From Bacillus gaemokensis (GTDB lineage: Bacteria; Bacillota; Bacilli; Bacillales; Bacillaceae_G), in assembly GCF_001590835.1 (NCBI RefSeq), contig NZ_LTAQ01000001.1, forward strand, positions 483,989 to 547,988: DNA of 64,000 nt, given 5' to 3'. Below, in pieces: positions 17,190 to 26,703 of this stretch; within the stretch, counting starts at the first letter, position 1; each line of letters starts with the position of its first letter. Below the pieces are notes generated by a model. The model searched no databases. It was not told where the DNA came from and worked only from the letters and a program-made list of their open reading frames with translations. A program made the translations under genes and the position numbers.

Positions 17190-17471
17190 ATGTGGAAATA
17201 AAAGGGGAAATAAATTATAACAGGAATTACAATTGGAATCGTTATTCTGTTACAAATAACATTCCATATAATTGAATGGCTTTTTCATAAAGTAGTTTCT
17301 GTTCTTACTTTCCTTCCAAGTATGGCACTTGAAGTTGCATCCATCGCCTGGTCGATCATTGCCTCCATTACAATTATTATTATTTGGAGTACCGCTAAGT
17401 TTTGGAATAAATTACCAAAAAGACAGTTCTTCCGAAAAGGAGTAACTGTCTTTTTCATGTTTAATGATTAG
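17190..17471 (+). pseudogene. Frameshifted small membrane protein gene
   Basis: A GTG at 17192 (GAGGTGAG upstream) starts a frame reading VEIKGEI, but this frame soon ends. The next frame is open from 17214 to the TAG at 17469-17471 and reads ITGITIGIVILLQITF, then a second hydrophobic stretch (ASIAWSIIASITIIIIW). Removing one A in the ATAAATT tract at about 17209-17215 joins them into a protein of about 92 residues with two membrane helices. There is no good start in the second frame. It follows the SMR genes on the same strand. Confidence 0.55.
17417..17455. terminator. Terminator after the SMR region
   Basis: AAAAAGACAGTT / AACTGTCTTTTT arms with a 15-base loop; T runs on both strands. 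It lies within the 3-prime end of the frameshifted gene and before the convergent gene at 17461-17667. Confidence 0.8.
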
Positions 17472-17667
17472 CATTTTTTGATTCTCTAAAGAAATTGGAC
17501 GCGATAAGACATATGGTTCCAAGGATAAGAACTCCCCCACCTACGCTCTTATTCACGTTCTCGAATACAACTATATCTGAAATAATATTAAGCATAATAA
17601 GTCCCCAGACAAATAAGACCACTCCAAACCCCCGTAGTATTCTTCCTTTTACTGTTTGCTTCCTCAC
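17461..17667 (-). CDS. Hypothetical small membrane protein, 68 residues
   Basis: GTG start at 17665-17667 after AAAGGAGAGG (8-base spacing). Basic N-terminus (RKQTVKGR), then two hydrophobic helices (about 10-30 and 40-60) with a Gly-Gly-Gly before the second. Family unknown. Confidence 0.55.
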   Translation of the reverse strand: MRKQTVKGRILRGFGVVLFVWGLIMLNIISDIVVFENVNKSVGGGVLILGTICLIASNFFRESKNANH

Positions 17668-17750
17668 TATGCACCTCTCCTTTAAAATTTTTAAACTCCA
17701 ACTATATCCTCTCTCCATTTGGACATACTACAAAAAAAGGAGCTGATTAT

Positions 17751-17900
17751 ATGCAAAATTCCATACATAAACATATCCTATTGTTGTTCTTCTTATTTCT
17801 TTTCTTTGTTATATGTTTCAGCCTTATATTACATATACCAAAAGATATGCCAAGCACCGTTTCAGTTTATAAGTTACTCTTCTCTTATTTCTCTTATTGA
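17751..17900 (+). CDS. Small single-pass membrane protein, 49 residues
   Basis: ATG at 17751 has AAAGGAG 8 bases upstream. Translation gives MQNSIHKH, a Leu/Phe-rich transmembrane helix (about 9-29) and a short tail ending KLLFSYFSY. A hairpin immediately follows the stop, which supports a real transcript end. Family unknown. Confidence 0.5.
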   Translation: MQNSIHKHILLLFFLFLFFVICFSLILHIPKDMPSTVSVYKLLFSYFSY

Positions 17901-18110
17901 AGAAAGGTGTCTTGTGATGAGACACCTTTTATACTGTGCGTTTGTCTTTTTTCTAATGATATTTCCTGTTGTTACGAAAACTGTTCCGAATAACAGACAG
18001 ATTGGAACTGAAATAGATGAAAGAATGACATGTAATGTTGTTCCTATTCCGATTCCAATAATGAGGAGAAATCCAACAATTATAAAAAGGCTACCGATAA
18101 TTTTCACCAT
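17874..18110 (-). CDS. Hypothetical membrane protein, 78 residues
   Basis: ATG at 18110 has GAGAGG 8 bases upstream, located after the stop of the upstream permease gene (18124). Two hydrophobic helices (about 4-25 and 32-52) with a basic Cys-containing tail. It is the last gene of the ABC permease operon by spacing. Its 3-prime end overlaps the convergent small ORF at 17751-17900 by 27 bases. Confidence 0.5.
   Translation of the reverse strand: MVKIIGSLFIIVGFLLIIGIGIGTTLHVILSSISVPICLLFGTVFVTTGNIIRKKTNAQYKRCLITRHLSSIREIREE
17903..17932 (+). terminator. Hairpin after the 49-residue ORF
   Basis: AAAGGTGTC / GACACCTTT arms with a 9-base loop and TTTTAT after it; located 3 bases after the TGA of the ORF at 17751-17900 and inside the convergent gene end. 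Confidence 0.55.
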
Positions 18111-18123
18111 TATCCCTTCCTCT

Positions 18124-18717
18124 CTATATTTCTCGTCGCTCATATAATTTCGTACAAACTAACATTGATAAAACCAACATACAAGTTGCACCCATGTATA
18201 AGAAACCACTATGTAAGTTCACCTTCTCTATATTTATTTTAAAGAAAAACTCCAGAATAAATATCGGTGCTATTAAAATAAAAAAGGCAATAATAAACGT
18301 TTTCTGATAACCGAGCATAAAGTATACCGGCAGGACTAAGCTTAAAAAAATTAAAATAAGACTAATACTAGGAAAAACTGTTGTTTTTATAAACTCTGCA
18401 TTCTCTGCTTTCAACTGTATACCCACTGTAAAGTAAGCAATTATGACACTTATTATGAGAATTACAAGTGCGAATATATACTTTGCCAATACAATTTGTT
18501 TTCTAGATACCGGTAGACTATTAAATATCTTTTCACTTTTATTTTTTTCATCACTATAAAAAGTTCTCACCATCACCATAATTGGAATAATAACTGTCAT
18601 AAATGCGAATACACTGTGACTATCTTTAGTTGCTGAATATAATAAAAAGGGGTACAAAAAATACCAAACTAAAATTTTCCATTGTACGATAAAATCTTTT
18701 ATGATAAGTTGCTTCAT
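18124..18717 (-). CDS. ABC-2 type transporter permease, paralog 4
   Basis: 197 residues, starting MKQLIIKDFIVQWKILVWYF after GAAGGAGGGG. Six hydrophobic helices and the shared loop EKNKSEKIFNSLPVSRKQIVLAKYI (about 58-80). It belongs to a set of four similar permeases (18124-20719) downstream of an ABC ATPase and a GntR regulator, like the Ytr or bacitracin-type exporter operons. Substrate unknown. Confidence 0.8.
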   Translation of the reverse strand: MKQLIIKDFIVQWKILVWYFLYPFLLYSATKDSHSVFAFMTVIIPIMVMVRTFYSDEKNKSEKIFNSLPVSRKQIVLAKYIFALVILIISVIIAYFTVGIQLKAENAEFIKTTVFPSISLILIFLSLVLPVYFMLGYQKTFIIAFFILIAPIFILEFFFKINIEKVNLHSGFLYMGATCMLVLSMLVCTKLYERREI

Positions 18718-18735
18718 CCAAATCCCCTCCTTCTT

Positions 18736-19362
18736 TTATAAATCACGCTCTTTATATAAACTAACCGATAAAACCATAGATGCAACATAAATAAGAAAAA
18801 TTCCAGTTAAAAGGATTGCATTTACGAATAGACTAGAACTCCACTGATTTTCTACATTCATCCATAAATTTTTCACTATCATTCCACTCGAAAAAGCAAA
18901 TATTGTTCCTACAAAAAGAGCAATATATTTTGAACTAATATGTCCCATTCCAAATCCGATAGGCAAGGCAATACTTACATAAAGAATCGCCCCGACAATT
19001 CCTCCAAGCATTGCTCCCCACATCATCATTCCATTCATATCCAATGTTCCAAGTTGATGCTGAATCAATCCGATAAGAAATGATAGAATAATGCCTATCA
19101 CAATCAATATACTCGCTAATATGTACTTTGCTATAACAATCTCTTCACGCTGAAATGGCAAGCTATTTAATATGATTTCACTCTCATTTTTCACTTCATG
19201 ACCTACGGATACTATTGTTCCAATGAATGGTATGGTCATGCAACATATCGTTAAAAGGGCATCATTATTAAAATTGATTAATAACAGGAAGAACGCATAC
19301 GCAAGATAGAGAACAACAAGTTTCCTTTGCAATAGTAAATCTTTTAAGACTAGTTGTTGCAT
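18736..19362 (-). CDS. ABC-2 type transporter permease, paralog 3
   Basis: 208 residues, start MQQLVLKDLLLQRKLVVLYL after GGAGGTG. Six hydrophobic helices and the shared segment KNESEIILNSLPFQREEIVIAKYI that aligns with the other three permeases of the operon. An 18-base gap separates it from the next permease. Confidence 0.8.
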   Translation of the reverse strand: MQQLVLKDLLLQRKLVVLYLAYAFFLLLINFNNDALLTICCMTIPFIGTIVSVGHEVKNESEIILNSLPFQREEIVIAKYILASILIVIGIILSFLIGLIQHQLGTLDMNGMMMWGAMLGGIVGAILYVSIALPIGFGMGHISSKYIALFVGTIFAFSSGMIVKNLWMNVENQWSSSLFVNAILLTGIFLIYVASMVLSVSLYKERDL

Positions 19363-19398
19363 TCTTTTTCACACCTCCTGGCGTACAAGCAAACTTGC

Positions 19399-20034
19399 TT
19401 ATAACTCTTTCTCTTGAAAAACTTTGATTGAAAAAAACACAGACATTATATATACGACCAACACCCCGATACCAATTGTGCCCATAACTACTATAAGATC
19501 CTCAGAATGAAAAACTTTTAGCATAATTGCTTTATTGCCGAGAACATTACAAACAAAATCAAGAATTCCTACAAGCGGAAATATTAAGATAACATTTAAT
19601 AAACTAACAGCCTCATAACCACCCATATATTTGATAGGTAGTGCGACTAAGCTATAAATAAACGCCGCCACCCCCGCTGAAAATATAGCATATTCTGGAA
19701 TGTTTACAGGTTGATTCAAAAGACTATTTACTAGTATCGCTACCACATATGTTATAATCATCCCTAGTATAATAAAGAGTACGCTTGATATGTATTTTGC
19801 TATAACGATGTCCTTCCGCGTAACTGGTAAACTCGCTAGCACCTTTTCTACTTTGCTTTTATCTTCAAAATATAAAGAAATAAATAAAATCATACTGCAT
19901 GTAAAAAAACAACCTATTGCGATTCCAAATGGTTCATTAGAATTTCTCAAAAAGGAGAAAATAGGAATCAGACAATATACGAGCCATAGCTTCTTCTGTA
20001 AAAAAATTCTTTCCAAATCAACTGTTTCATACAT
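19399..20034 (-). pseudogene. ABC-2 type transporter permease, paralog 2, N-terminal frameshift
   Basis: The open frame starts MYETVDLERIFLQKKLW, but its paralogs start M(K/Q/R)QL.(I/L/Y)KD. An ATG at 20028-20030, in the next frame with GGGGG 6 bases upstream, reads MKQLIWKEFF and then fails. A T run of 7 (plus-strand A run 20000-20006) joins the frames if it had 8: MKQLIWKEFFLQKKLWLVY, a perfect paralog match. The rest (about 200 residues, six hydrophobic helices, DKSKVEKVLASLPVTRKDIVI loop) is intact. Either a one-base deletion, a slippage site or a sequencing error. Confidence 0.7.
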
Positions 20035-20044
20035 ATCCCCCTTT

Positions 20045-20719
20045 TTATATATCACGTTTTTTATAGAGCTTAATGGTAATAAACATAGAAATTATATATA
20101 TACTCGCTAATACAATTCCGCCTGCTATAACAATACCGATATGTGACAAATTCAGAATCCAATCACCAAATGGCTCTTTTACACTAGCTGAGTCATCACC
20201 TATCCAAAAACTAATACACACTGGAATTGCTGCTGCTAATGCAGATATTACACCTGCTATTCCTTTGCGCTTCGCCTTCCTACTATACTCAATAGGTAGA
20301 AAAATCGCGAAATATAGAAAAGCTACTACAATGCTTCTAATAACCACATACCATGGAACTTCAATACTTAAATTCGGATGATAAACACCAATGTCACCAA
20401 TTGAAGCAATTCCTCTCCCACTCAAGACGACTGCTGTTGTCATCATCATTCCCACTACAATAAATATTGCACAGGAAATATATTTAGCTATGATAATATC
20501 CTTTCGTTCTAACGGTAAACTATTTAAAATCATTTCACTTTTGTTTTTTTGATCCATAAATTTGACTGTTCCAAACGAAAACATTGCTATAAATCCACAA
20601 CTCATAATAAATGCGACTTCTCCTTCCGAATCAAAAGAAAAGAGTATAATAGGTAAAACAAAATAACCTATACAAATTTTATAAAAAAAGAGCAAATCCT
20701 TATATACGAGCTGACGCAT
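20045..20719 (-). CDS. ABC-2 type transporter permease, paralog 1
   Basis: 224 residues; ATG 20719 follows GGAGAGGTG and gives MRQLVYKDLLFFYKICIGYF. Six hydrophobic helices and the shared DQKNKSEMILNSLPLERKD region. Its start overlaps the end of the ATPase gene by 20 bases. With paralogs 2-4 it would form a multi-subunit membrane part of an ABC exporter. Confidence 0.82.
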   Translation of the reverse strand: MRQLVYKDLLFFYKICIGYFVLPIILFSFDSEGEVAFIMSCGFIAMFSFGTVKFMDQKNKSEMILNSLPLERKDIIIAKYISCAIFIVVGMMMTTAVVLSGRGIASIGDIGVYHPNLSIEVPWYVVIRSIVVAFLYFAIFLPIEYSRKAKRKGIAGVISALAAAIPVCISFWIGDDSASVKEPFGDWILNLSHIGIVIAGGIVLASIYIISMFITIKLYKKRDI

Positions 20720-21540
20720 AAGCACCTCTCCCCTTCGCCGTATACACAACAATGTCATCTAAAGTCGGTTTTTCTAGCACAACTTCGTTCCCAAACCAAT
20801 CTTCAATCGCTTGTTTATCCTTCGCCAATCCTTCAAAGCCAAATTTATTTTTACGTAACCCGATAAAGAGTTCTTTTCCTTCAGGATCTAATAAGTCATT
20901 ACTGCCTTTTACGATTACATGAGTATCTAATATTCCGTCTTTTTCTCCCGTAAAGACGATTTCTCCTTCGTTAATAAACGTAATGTAATCGGCAATGCGC
21001 TCTAAGTCTGTTGTAATGTGCGTCGAGAATAATACAGATACTTCTTCTTCCATTACAATTTCTTGCAGTATATCAAGCAATTCACTACGGACAACTGGAT
21101 CTAAACCTGATGTTGGTTCATCCATAATGATGAGTTCTGCATGATGAGAGAGCGCCATTGTAATCGCAAATTTCATTTTCATCCCTTTTGATAACTGCTT
21201 AATCTTTTTGTCTGTCGGCACTTGCAATCGCCCCATATACGATTGGTACTGTACTTCATCCCACTTTTTATATAACGGTGCAATAATTCGCTTCATTTGT
21301 TCACATGTTAACTCTTCATAATAGTGATTTTCATCGTATACAAAACCGATCTTTTGCTTAATTTCTTTTTCAGCCTTTTTATTGTCCTTACCGAAAATCG
21401 TAATATCCCCACTGTTTTTTCTTACTAAGTTCATAATCATTTTAATGGTTGTACTTTTTCCGGCACCGTTTGGTCCAACGAACCCCATAATATATCCACG
21501 AGGCAATGTAAAAACTATAAAGATTTTTTAACTCTAGCAT
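20700..21540 (-). pseudogene. ABC transporter ATP-binding protein with N-terminal deletion
   Basis: From the TTG at 21506 the frame encodes 268 residues with Walker A GFVGPNGAGKSTT, signature QLSKGMKMK, Walker B LIIMDEPTSGLDP and the H-loop STHITTD. ATPases of this type begin about 25 residues earlier. The expected start is present at 21538-21540 (AAGGGGGAA upstream, reading MLELKN), but it is in another frame and only 34 bases before the conserved LPRGYIMG. About 38-41 bases coding for the first beta strands and the adenine-stacking aromatic are missing. Probably non-functional unless TTG is used. Confidence 0.7.
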
Positions 21541-21545
21541 GGTGC

Positions 21546-21922
21546 TTATTCCCCCTTATATAGAAACGTAATCATTTGTTGCAACTCTTCAAGTGAAAGT
21601 TGCAACAACTTACTTTCATTTACCAATTCCTCCGCTTTACTTTCTAACAAACGCAATCGTTGTTCTCGTATGAGCTCGTTATTTTGCACGGAGACATACG
21701 TTCCTTTCCCGGCAACCGTTTCAATATACCCTTCTTTTTCTAGTTCTTCATACGCGCGCTTTGTCGTAATAACACTAATCTGTAGTTCTTTCGCTAAGCT
21801 ACGAATAGACGGCAATTGATCCCCACCTTTTAGACCACCATTTAGAATAAGCTGCCGCAGAGCTGCTTACTAATTTGTTCATAAATAGGATCCGGTGAAG
21901 AGTTTGAAATAATAATATTCAT
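21546..21922 (-). pseudogene. GntR (YtrA-type) regulator broken by a 2-bp insertion
   Basis: ATG at 21920-21922 after GGAGGG reads MNIIISNSSPDPIYEQISKQ, the usual YtrA-like N-terminus, then Leu-Cys-Gly-Ser-Leu-Phe-stop. The continuing frame (RQLILNGGLKGGDQLPSIRS, then LQISVITTKRAYEELEKEGYIET) resumes immediately. The tract CTCTG at about 21858-21862 should be CTG; removing CT restores one 124-residue frame. The downstream half lacks the first part of the DNA-binding domain. It normally represses the ABC genes that follow by 5 bases. Confidence 0.75.
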
Positions 21923-21934
21923 GTTTCCCTCCAC

Positions 21935-21948
21935 TGTGTATATACACA
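21935..21948. promoter_or_regulatory. GntR/YtrA-type operator candidate
   Basis: Perfect 14-bp palindrome TGTGTATATACACA, 12 bases before the gntR start codon. YtrA-family repressors bind such TA-rich palindromes over their own promoters. Confidence 0.55.
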
Positions 21949-21968
21949 TCATCCTATTTTTGGCAAGA

Positions 21969-22003
21969 AAAAAAGACCAACATTTTCCACGTTGGTCTTT
22001 TGT
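21969..22003. terminator. Terminator of the 63-residue gene
   Basis: AAAGACCAAC / GTTGGTCTTT arms with a 9-base loop, A7 on the left (U-run for the minus strand) and TTTTG on the right. It ends the gene 22011-22202 upstream of the GntR operon. Confidence 0.8.
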
Positions 22004-22010
22004 ATATGTA

Positions 22011-22202
22011 TCACTTCTCAAAGCGTTCTAACATTTCATCTCTCATCCCGAAGCTAACAACCGCAATTCCTACATACATGAAAATAAGAAATGCCGGATG
22101 CACCGTATTGTACCAGCTACTATCAACAATTAAGTATACCGTTAACGCTACAACAAGTACAAATGCCAAAATGAACATATAAAAGTGTCTTGTACTACCC
22201 AT
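22011..22202 (-). CDS. Hypothetical membrane protein, 63 residues
   Basis: ATG 22202 has GAGGAG about 8 bases upstream. Two hydrophobic helices (about 8-27 and 38-53) and a charged tail MRDEMLERFEK. Family not recognised. Confidence 0.6.
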   Translation of the reverse strand: MGSTRHFYMFILAFVLVVALTVYLIVDSSWYNTVHPAFLIFMYVGIAVVSFGMRDEMLERFEK

Positions 22203-22272
22203 AATAAACTCCTCTCTCCTCACTTAACCATTCAACAGTATATTTTATCGAATAATTCGATACGACTCAAGG

Positions 22273-22497
22273 TTAACTTTCTTTTATGTAATCAAGTTCC
22301 ACCTTTATAATATCTTCACAAGCTATTGAAATAATCGTTCCTTTTTGATCAATCGCTGTCACTTGGCGGTTATCCATCACACGATGTGCTACACGTTCTA
22401 ACATTTTTCCATGATCTCGATAACAAAATTCCTTTATATCTTTAATGGTTTTACCATTTTCTAAATGGTACACCATCCTATAACACTTATAGCTCAT
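22273..22497 (-). CDS. Hypothetical protein, 74 residues
   Basis: ATG 22497 preceded by GGTGGGAGA. Soluble, mixed charge, with KTIKDIKEFCYRDHG and a C-terminal EDIIKVELDYIKES; no membrane helix. Family not recognised. The 270 bases upstream of it to the gcv terminator show no gene. Confidence 0.5.
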   Translation of the reverse strand: MSYKCYRMVYHLENGKTIKDIKEFCYRDHGKMLERVAHRVMDNRQVTAIDQKGTIISIACEDIIKVELDYIKES

Positions 22498-22720
22498 TCT
22501 CCCACCCCACCTTGTTCGTGATTTCACATATACGTAAAAATGAGTTATTTTCCTCTCATTCCATTCTCTTAATTTCAATAAAATTCTAACAAAAATACAC
22601 AATTTTATCAAACTGACTTTTTCAACAAAAAAGCCTATGAAATCCCCTTTTTTCATCATTCTTACATAAAATATATAAATTTTTTACATTATTTTCACAA
22701 TCTCTGCACCGTTTCTTCAC

Positions 22721-22755
22721 AAAAAAAGAACCCGCATATAGCGAGTTCTTTTTAT
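22721..22755 (-). terminator. Terminator of the gcv operon
   Basis: AAAGAACCCGC / GCGAGTTCTTT arms (one mismatch) with an ATATA loop; on the minus strand followed by TTTTTTTGTG, 12 bases after the gcvPB stop. Confidence 0.8.
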
Positions 22756-22766
22756 TTCGTATTTTT

Positions 22767-24242
22767 TCAAACTTGTACAGGAGCTGGTTTTTTGTAACGT
22801 AAAACTGGTTTACGAGCAGCCAACGTTTCGTCAAGACGTTTAATTACCGTCGTATGCGGTGCTTCTTGTACAACTTCTGGATTTTCTTCTGCTTCTTTTG
22901 CGATTTGAATCATCTTATCGATGAAACCATCTAATGTTTCTTTTGACTCTGTTTCTGTTGGCTCAATCATAATACATTCTTCCACGTTTAATGGGAAGTA
23001 AATTGTTGGTGGATGGTAGCCAAAATCAAGCAGACGTTTTGCAATATCTAGTGTACGTACACCAAGTTTCTTTTGACGACGACCTGATAATACAAACTCA
23101 TGCTTACAATGTCTATCAAATGGAAGATCATAGAATGGCGCTAATCTTCTCATCATATAGTTTGCATTTAGTACAGCATATTCTGTTACTGCACGCAGTC
23201 CATCTGGACCCATAGAACGAATATACGTATAAGCACGAACATTGATGCCAAAGTTTCCATAGAATGGTTTCACGCGTCCAATTGCTTGTGGACGATCATA
23301 GTTAAAGTGATAACCATTTTCTGTCTTCTCTAAAATTGGTTTTGGTAAAAATGGAATTAAATCAGCTTTCACACCTACTGGACCAGAACCTGGGCCACCG
23401 CCGCCATGCGGGCCTGTAAATGTTTTATGAAGATTTAAATGCACAACGTCAAATCCCATATCTCCTGGACGTGCTTGACTTAATACCGCATTTAAGTTCG
23501 CACCATCATAATACAATTTACCACCTGCATTATGAACGATTTCTGCCATTTCTAAAATGTTTTCTTCAAATAAACCAAGCGTATTTGGATTTGTTAACAT
23601 AAGTGCTGCTGTTTCTTCATTTACAACACGTTTTAAATCTTCTAAGTCAACAAGACCATTTTTATTTGATTTTACTGTAATCGTTTCAAATCCAGCTACT
23701 GTTGCAGACGCTGGATTTGTTCCGTGAGCAGAGTCAGGAACGATAACTTTTGTACGGTTATAATCACCGTTTGCTTCATGATATGCACGGATTAACATTA
23801 ATCCTGTCCATTCTCCATGTGCACCAGCTGCCGGTTGAAGCGTTACTGTATCCATACCTGTAATTTCGATTAAATGTTCTTGTAAGTCGTACATTAATTC
23901 CATTGCGCCTTGCACTGTTTTTTCATCCTGAAGTGGATGAATATGTGCAAATCCTGGGAAGCGTGCCACGTTTTCATTGATCTTTGGATTGTATTTCATC
24001 GTACAAGATCCTAATGGATAAAATCCCGAATCAACGCCATGGTTACGATTAGAAAGTGCTGTATAATGACGCATAATATCCAGTTCGGATACTTCTGGAA
24101 GCTCAGCGTCTTCAGTACGAATATAGTCGCTCTCAAACACATCTTCTAATTTTATTTCTTCTACATCTAACTGGGGTAAGCTATATCCTATGCGTCCTTC
24201 TCTGCTCACTTCAAAAATAAGTGCTTGGTCTTGGTTCTTCAT
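22767..24242 (-). CDS. gcvPB: Glycine dehydrogenase (decarboxylating) subunit 2
   Basis: 491 residues, the PLP-carrying half of the two-subunit P-protein. The PLP Lys lies in [21 protein letters not shown] (about residue 274), preceded by the DGANLNAVL segment; [11 protein letters not shown] and the glycine-rich loop are present. It decarboxylates glycine and transfers the aminomethyl group to lipoyl-GcvH. It overlaps gcvPA by 4 bases. LipM, which starts GcvH lipoylation, is also encoded in this window. Confidence 0.97.
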   Translation of the reverse strand: MKNQDQALIFEVSREGRIGYSLPQLDVEEIKLEDVFESDYIRTEDAELPEVSELDIMRHYTALSNRNHGVDSGFYPLGSCTMKYNPKINENVARFPGFAHIHPLQDEKTVQGAMELMYDLQEHLIEITGMDTVTLQPAAGAHGEWTGLMLIRAYHEANGDYNRTKVIVPDSAHGTNPASATVAGFETITVKSNKNGLVDLEDLKRVVNEETAALMLTNPNTLGLFEENILEMAEIVHNAGGKLYYDGANLNAVLSQARPGDMGFDVVHLNLHKTFTGPHGGGGPGSGPVGVKADLIPFLPKPILEKTENGYHFNYDRPQAIGRVKPFYGNFGINVRAYTYIRSMGPDGLRAVTEYAVLNANYMMRRLAPFYDLPFDRHCKHEFVLSGRRQKKLGVRTLDIAKRLLDFGYHPPTIYFPLNVEECIMIEPTETESKETLDGFIDKMIQIAKEAEENPEVVQEAPHTTVIKRLDETLAARKPVLRYKKPAPVQV

Positions 24243-25582
24243 TGGATAGCCCCCATTTCGTTTACAAGTGTGTCAATTTCCTCTTTTGTGCGAAGCTCTG
24301 TTACAGCTAAAAGCATATGATTTACTAGTTCTTTATAATCACGGCCTAAGTCATAACCACCGATAATATTCTTTTGTACTAATGCATCATTTACTTCTTG
24401 TACTGGACGTTTGCAATCTACAACAAACTCATTGAAGAATGGACCAGCAAATGTTACTTTAAATCCTTTTGCTTCAAATTGACGTTTTGCATATTGTGCT
24501 TTAGAAATGTTTTGACGTGCCATTTCTTTTACACCTTGTTTTCCAATCGCTGTCATGGCAACAGAAGCAGCTAATGCATTTAGTGCTTGGTTTGAACAAA
24601 TGTTAGATGTTGCTTTATCACGACGAATATGTTGTTCACGAGCTTGTAGTGTTAATACGAAGCCACGCTTTCCATCTGAATCCACAGTTTGCCCTACAAG
24701 ACGTCCTGGAATTTTACGCATAAATGCTTTCGTTGTTGCGAAATAGCCGCAGTGTGGTCCACCAAACTGTGTTGGAATACCAAATGGTTGTGCATCACCA
24801 ATGACAATATCAGCACCAAATTTTCCTGGTGGTGTTAATGCACCTAATGATAGCGGATTTGAAGAAACGATAAATAATGATTTTTGCTGATGAACGATTT
24901 TCTCAATATCAGTTAATCTTTCTACTTGTCCGAAGAAGTTTGGATATTGGACGATTACGCAAGCGACTGTATCATCTACTTCACTTTGTAATACATCTAA
25001 ATCTGTTACACCGTCTTTATGATCAATTTCAACAACTTCAAGATGTTGACCTTTTGCATATGTTTCAAGTACTGCTCTTGATTCTGGGTGAACTGCTTTA
25101 GAGACAAGAATTTTCTTTTTGCGAGTATGACCAGCTGCTAACATCGCCGCTTCTGCTAAAGCTGTACCTCCATCATACATAGAGGAGTTTGCTACATCCA
25201 TACCTGTTAGCTCACAAATCATTGTTTGGAATTCAAAAATTGCTTGTAATTCCCCTTGTGAGATTTCTGGTTGGTATGGTGTATAAGCTGTATAAAATTC
25301 TGAACGAGAAATAACATGATCAACAATGACTGGTGCATAATGATCATATACACCTGCTCCTAAGAAGGAAGCATACTCTTTTAAATTTGCATTTTTACCA
25401 GCAAGCTCAGACAGTTCTTTTAAAAGTTCTGGTTCTGATTTCGCCTGTTTAATGTTTAATTCCCCTTTAAAACGAACACTTTCTGGAATATCAGAAAATA
25501 ATTCATCAATCGTTTGAACGCCGATCGTTTGTAACATTTCTTTTTTGTCTTCTTCTGTCATTGGAAGATAACGATGCAACAT
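24239..25582 (-). CDS. gcvPA: Glycine dehydrogenase (decarboxylating) subunit 1
   Basis: 447 residues, standard length for the N-terminal P-protein subunit ([17 protein letters not shown] start, [33 protein letters not shown]-type segment, RREQHIRR-like [17 protein letters not shown]). It has no PLP Lys and pairs with GcvPB. 20 bases after gcvT and overlapping gcvPB by 4, so the three are one operon. Confidence 0.97.
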   Translation of the reverse strand: MLHRYLPMTEEDKKEMLQTIGVQTIDELFSDIPESVRFKGELNIKQAKSEPELLKELSELAGKNANLKEYASFLGAGVYDHYAPVIVDHVISRSEFYTAYTPYQPEISQGELQAIFEFQTMICELTGMDVANSSMYDGGTALAEAAMLAAGHTRKKKILVSKAVHPESRAVLETYAKGQHLEVVEIDHKDGVTDLDVLQSEVDDTVACVIVQYPNFFGQVERLTDIEKIVHQQKSLFIVSSNPLSLGALTPPGKFGADIVIGDAQPFGIPTQFGGPHCGYFATTKAFMRKIPGRLVGQTVDSDGKRGFVLTLQAREQHIRRDKATSNICSNQALNALAASVAMTAIGKQGVKEMARQNISKAQYAKRQFEAKGFKVTFAGPFFNEFVVDCKRPVQEVNDALVQKNIIGGYDLGRDYKELVNHMLLAVTELRTKEEIDTLVNEMGAIQ

Positions 25583-25602
25583 GAAATCTACCCCTCTCCC
25601 CG

Positions 25603-26703
25603 TTACTTTGAACGTTTGTAAAATGGTGTTGGAACGACAACTGCTTTAACGCGTTTATTACGAATTTCAATTTCTACTTCAGTATCAACTGCTGCGTATT
25701 TTACATCAACTAGTGCTAATCCAATGCTTTTCTTTAACGTTGGAGACTGTGTGCCACTTGTTACTTCCCCGATTTTCTCTTCTCCGATATACACAGGGTA
25801 ATGAGTACGCGGAATACCACGCTCAATCACTTCGATACCGACTAATTTACGAGGTGCACCGTTTTCTTTGTATTCTTTTAATGTTTCTTTTCCAAAGAAA
25901 TCTGCTTCTTTATTCGTTTTTACCGCAAAGCCAATACCAGCTTCAATTGGTGTAATATCTTTCGATAGTTCTTGTCCATATAGCGGCAGTGTCGCTTCAA
26001 AACGAAGTGTATCACGAGCCCCTAAACCACATGGTTTTAAACCATCTTCTGCTCCAACTTCAAGAAGTTTCTCCCAAATTTTTGCAGCATCTTCACTCTT
26101 ACAGTAAATTTCAAACCCGTCTTCACCTGTATAACCAGTGCGAGATACAAGTGCAGGTGTACCATCTACAAGAACAGGATTCTTAAATTTAAAGAACTTG
26201 ATTTCTTTTAAATCTTCTGACACAACTTTTTGTAAAATGCCTTCTGCTTTTGGTCCTTGAATTGCAAGCTGCGCAATTTCACTAGAAACATTGACTACCT
26301 TCGTATCGCCAATTACATGACTTGCTAACCATTCGTAATCTTTTTCGATATTCGATGCGTTGATTACTAATAAGTAGTCTTCTTCGCCACGTTTGTAGAT
26401 TAATAAATCATCTACAGTACCACCATTTTCGTAACACATTGCTGTATATTGTGCGCCTCCTACCTTTAAGGTAGAAACGTCATTTGTAACAACACGTTGT
26501 AAAAATGCTAGACTATCTGATCCCGTTACTTCTACTTCTCCCATGTGAGACACATCAAACAAACCCGCTGCTGTACGAACAGCCTCGTGCTCTTCTTTAA
26601 TACTTGAAAATTGAACTGGTAATTCCCAACCACCAAAGTCGATTGTTTTCCCACCATACTTCGCGTATACATCAAATAGTGGTGTACGTTGTAATGTAAT
26701 CAT
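25603..26703 (-). CDS. gcvT: Aminomethyltransferase, glycine cleavage T-protein
   Basis: 366 residues ([20 protein letters not shown] start; [37 protein letters not shown] with the catalytic Asp/Arg region; C-terminal barrel domain). It transfers the methylene group to tetrahydrofolate and releases ammonia. First gene of gcvT-gcvPA-gcvPB. In B. subtilis this operon is led by tandem glycine riboswitches; I see no such motif in 26704-27055. Confidence 0.97.
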   Translation of the reverse strand: MITLQRTPLFDVYAKYGGKTIDFGGWELPVQFSSIKEEHEAVRTAAGLFDVSHMGEVEVTGSDSLAFLQRVVTNDVSTLKVGGAQYTAMCYENGGTVDDLLIYKRGEEDYLLVINASNIEKDYEWLASHVIGDTKVVNVSSEIAQLAIQGPKAEGILQKVVSEDLKEIKFFKFKNPVLVDGTPALVSRTGYTGEDGFEIYCKSEDAAKIWEKLLEVGAEDGLKPCGLGARDTLRFEATLPLYGQELSKDITPIEAGIGFAVKTNKEADFFGKETLKEYKENGAPRKLVGIEVIERGIPRTHYPVYIGEEKIGEVTSGTQSPTLKKSIGLALVDVKYAAVDTEVEIEIRNKRVKAVVVPTPFYKRSK

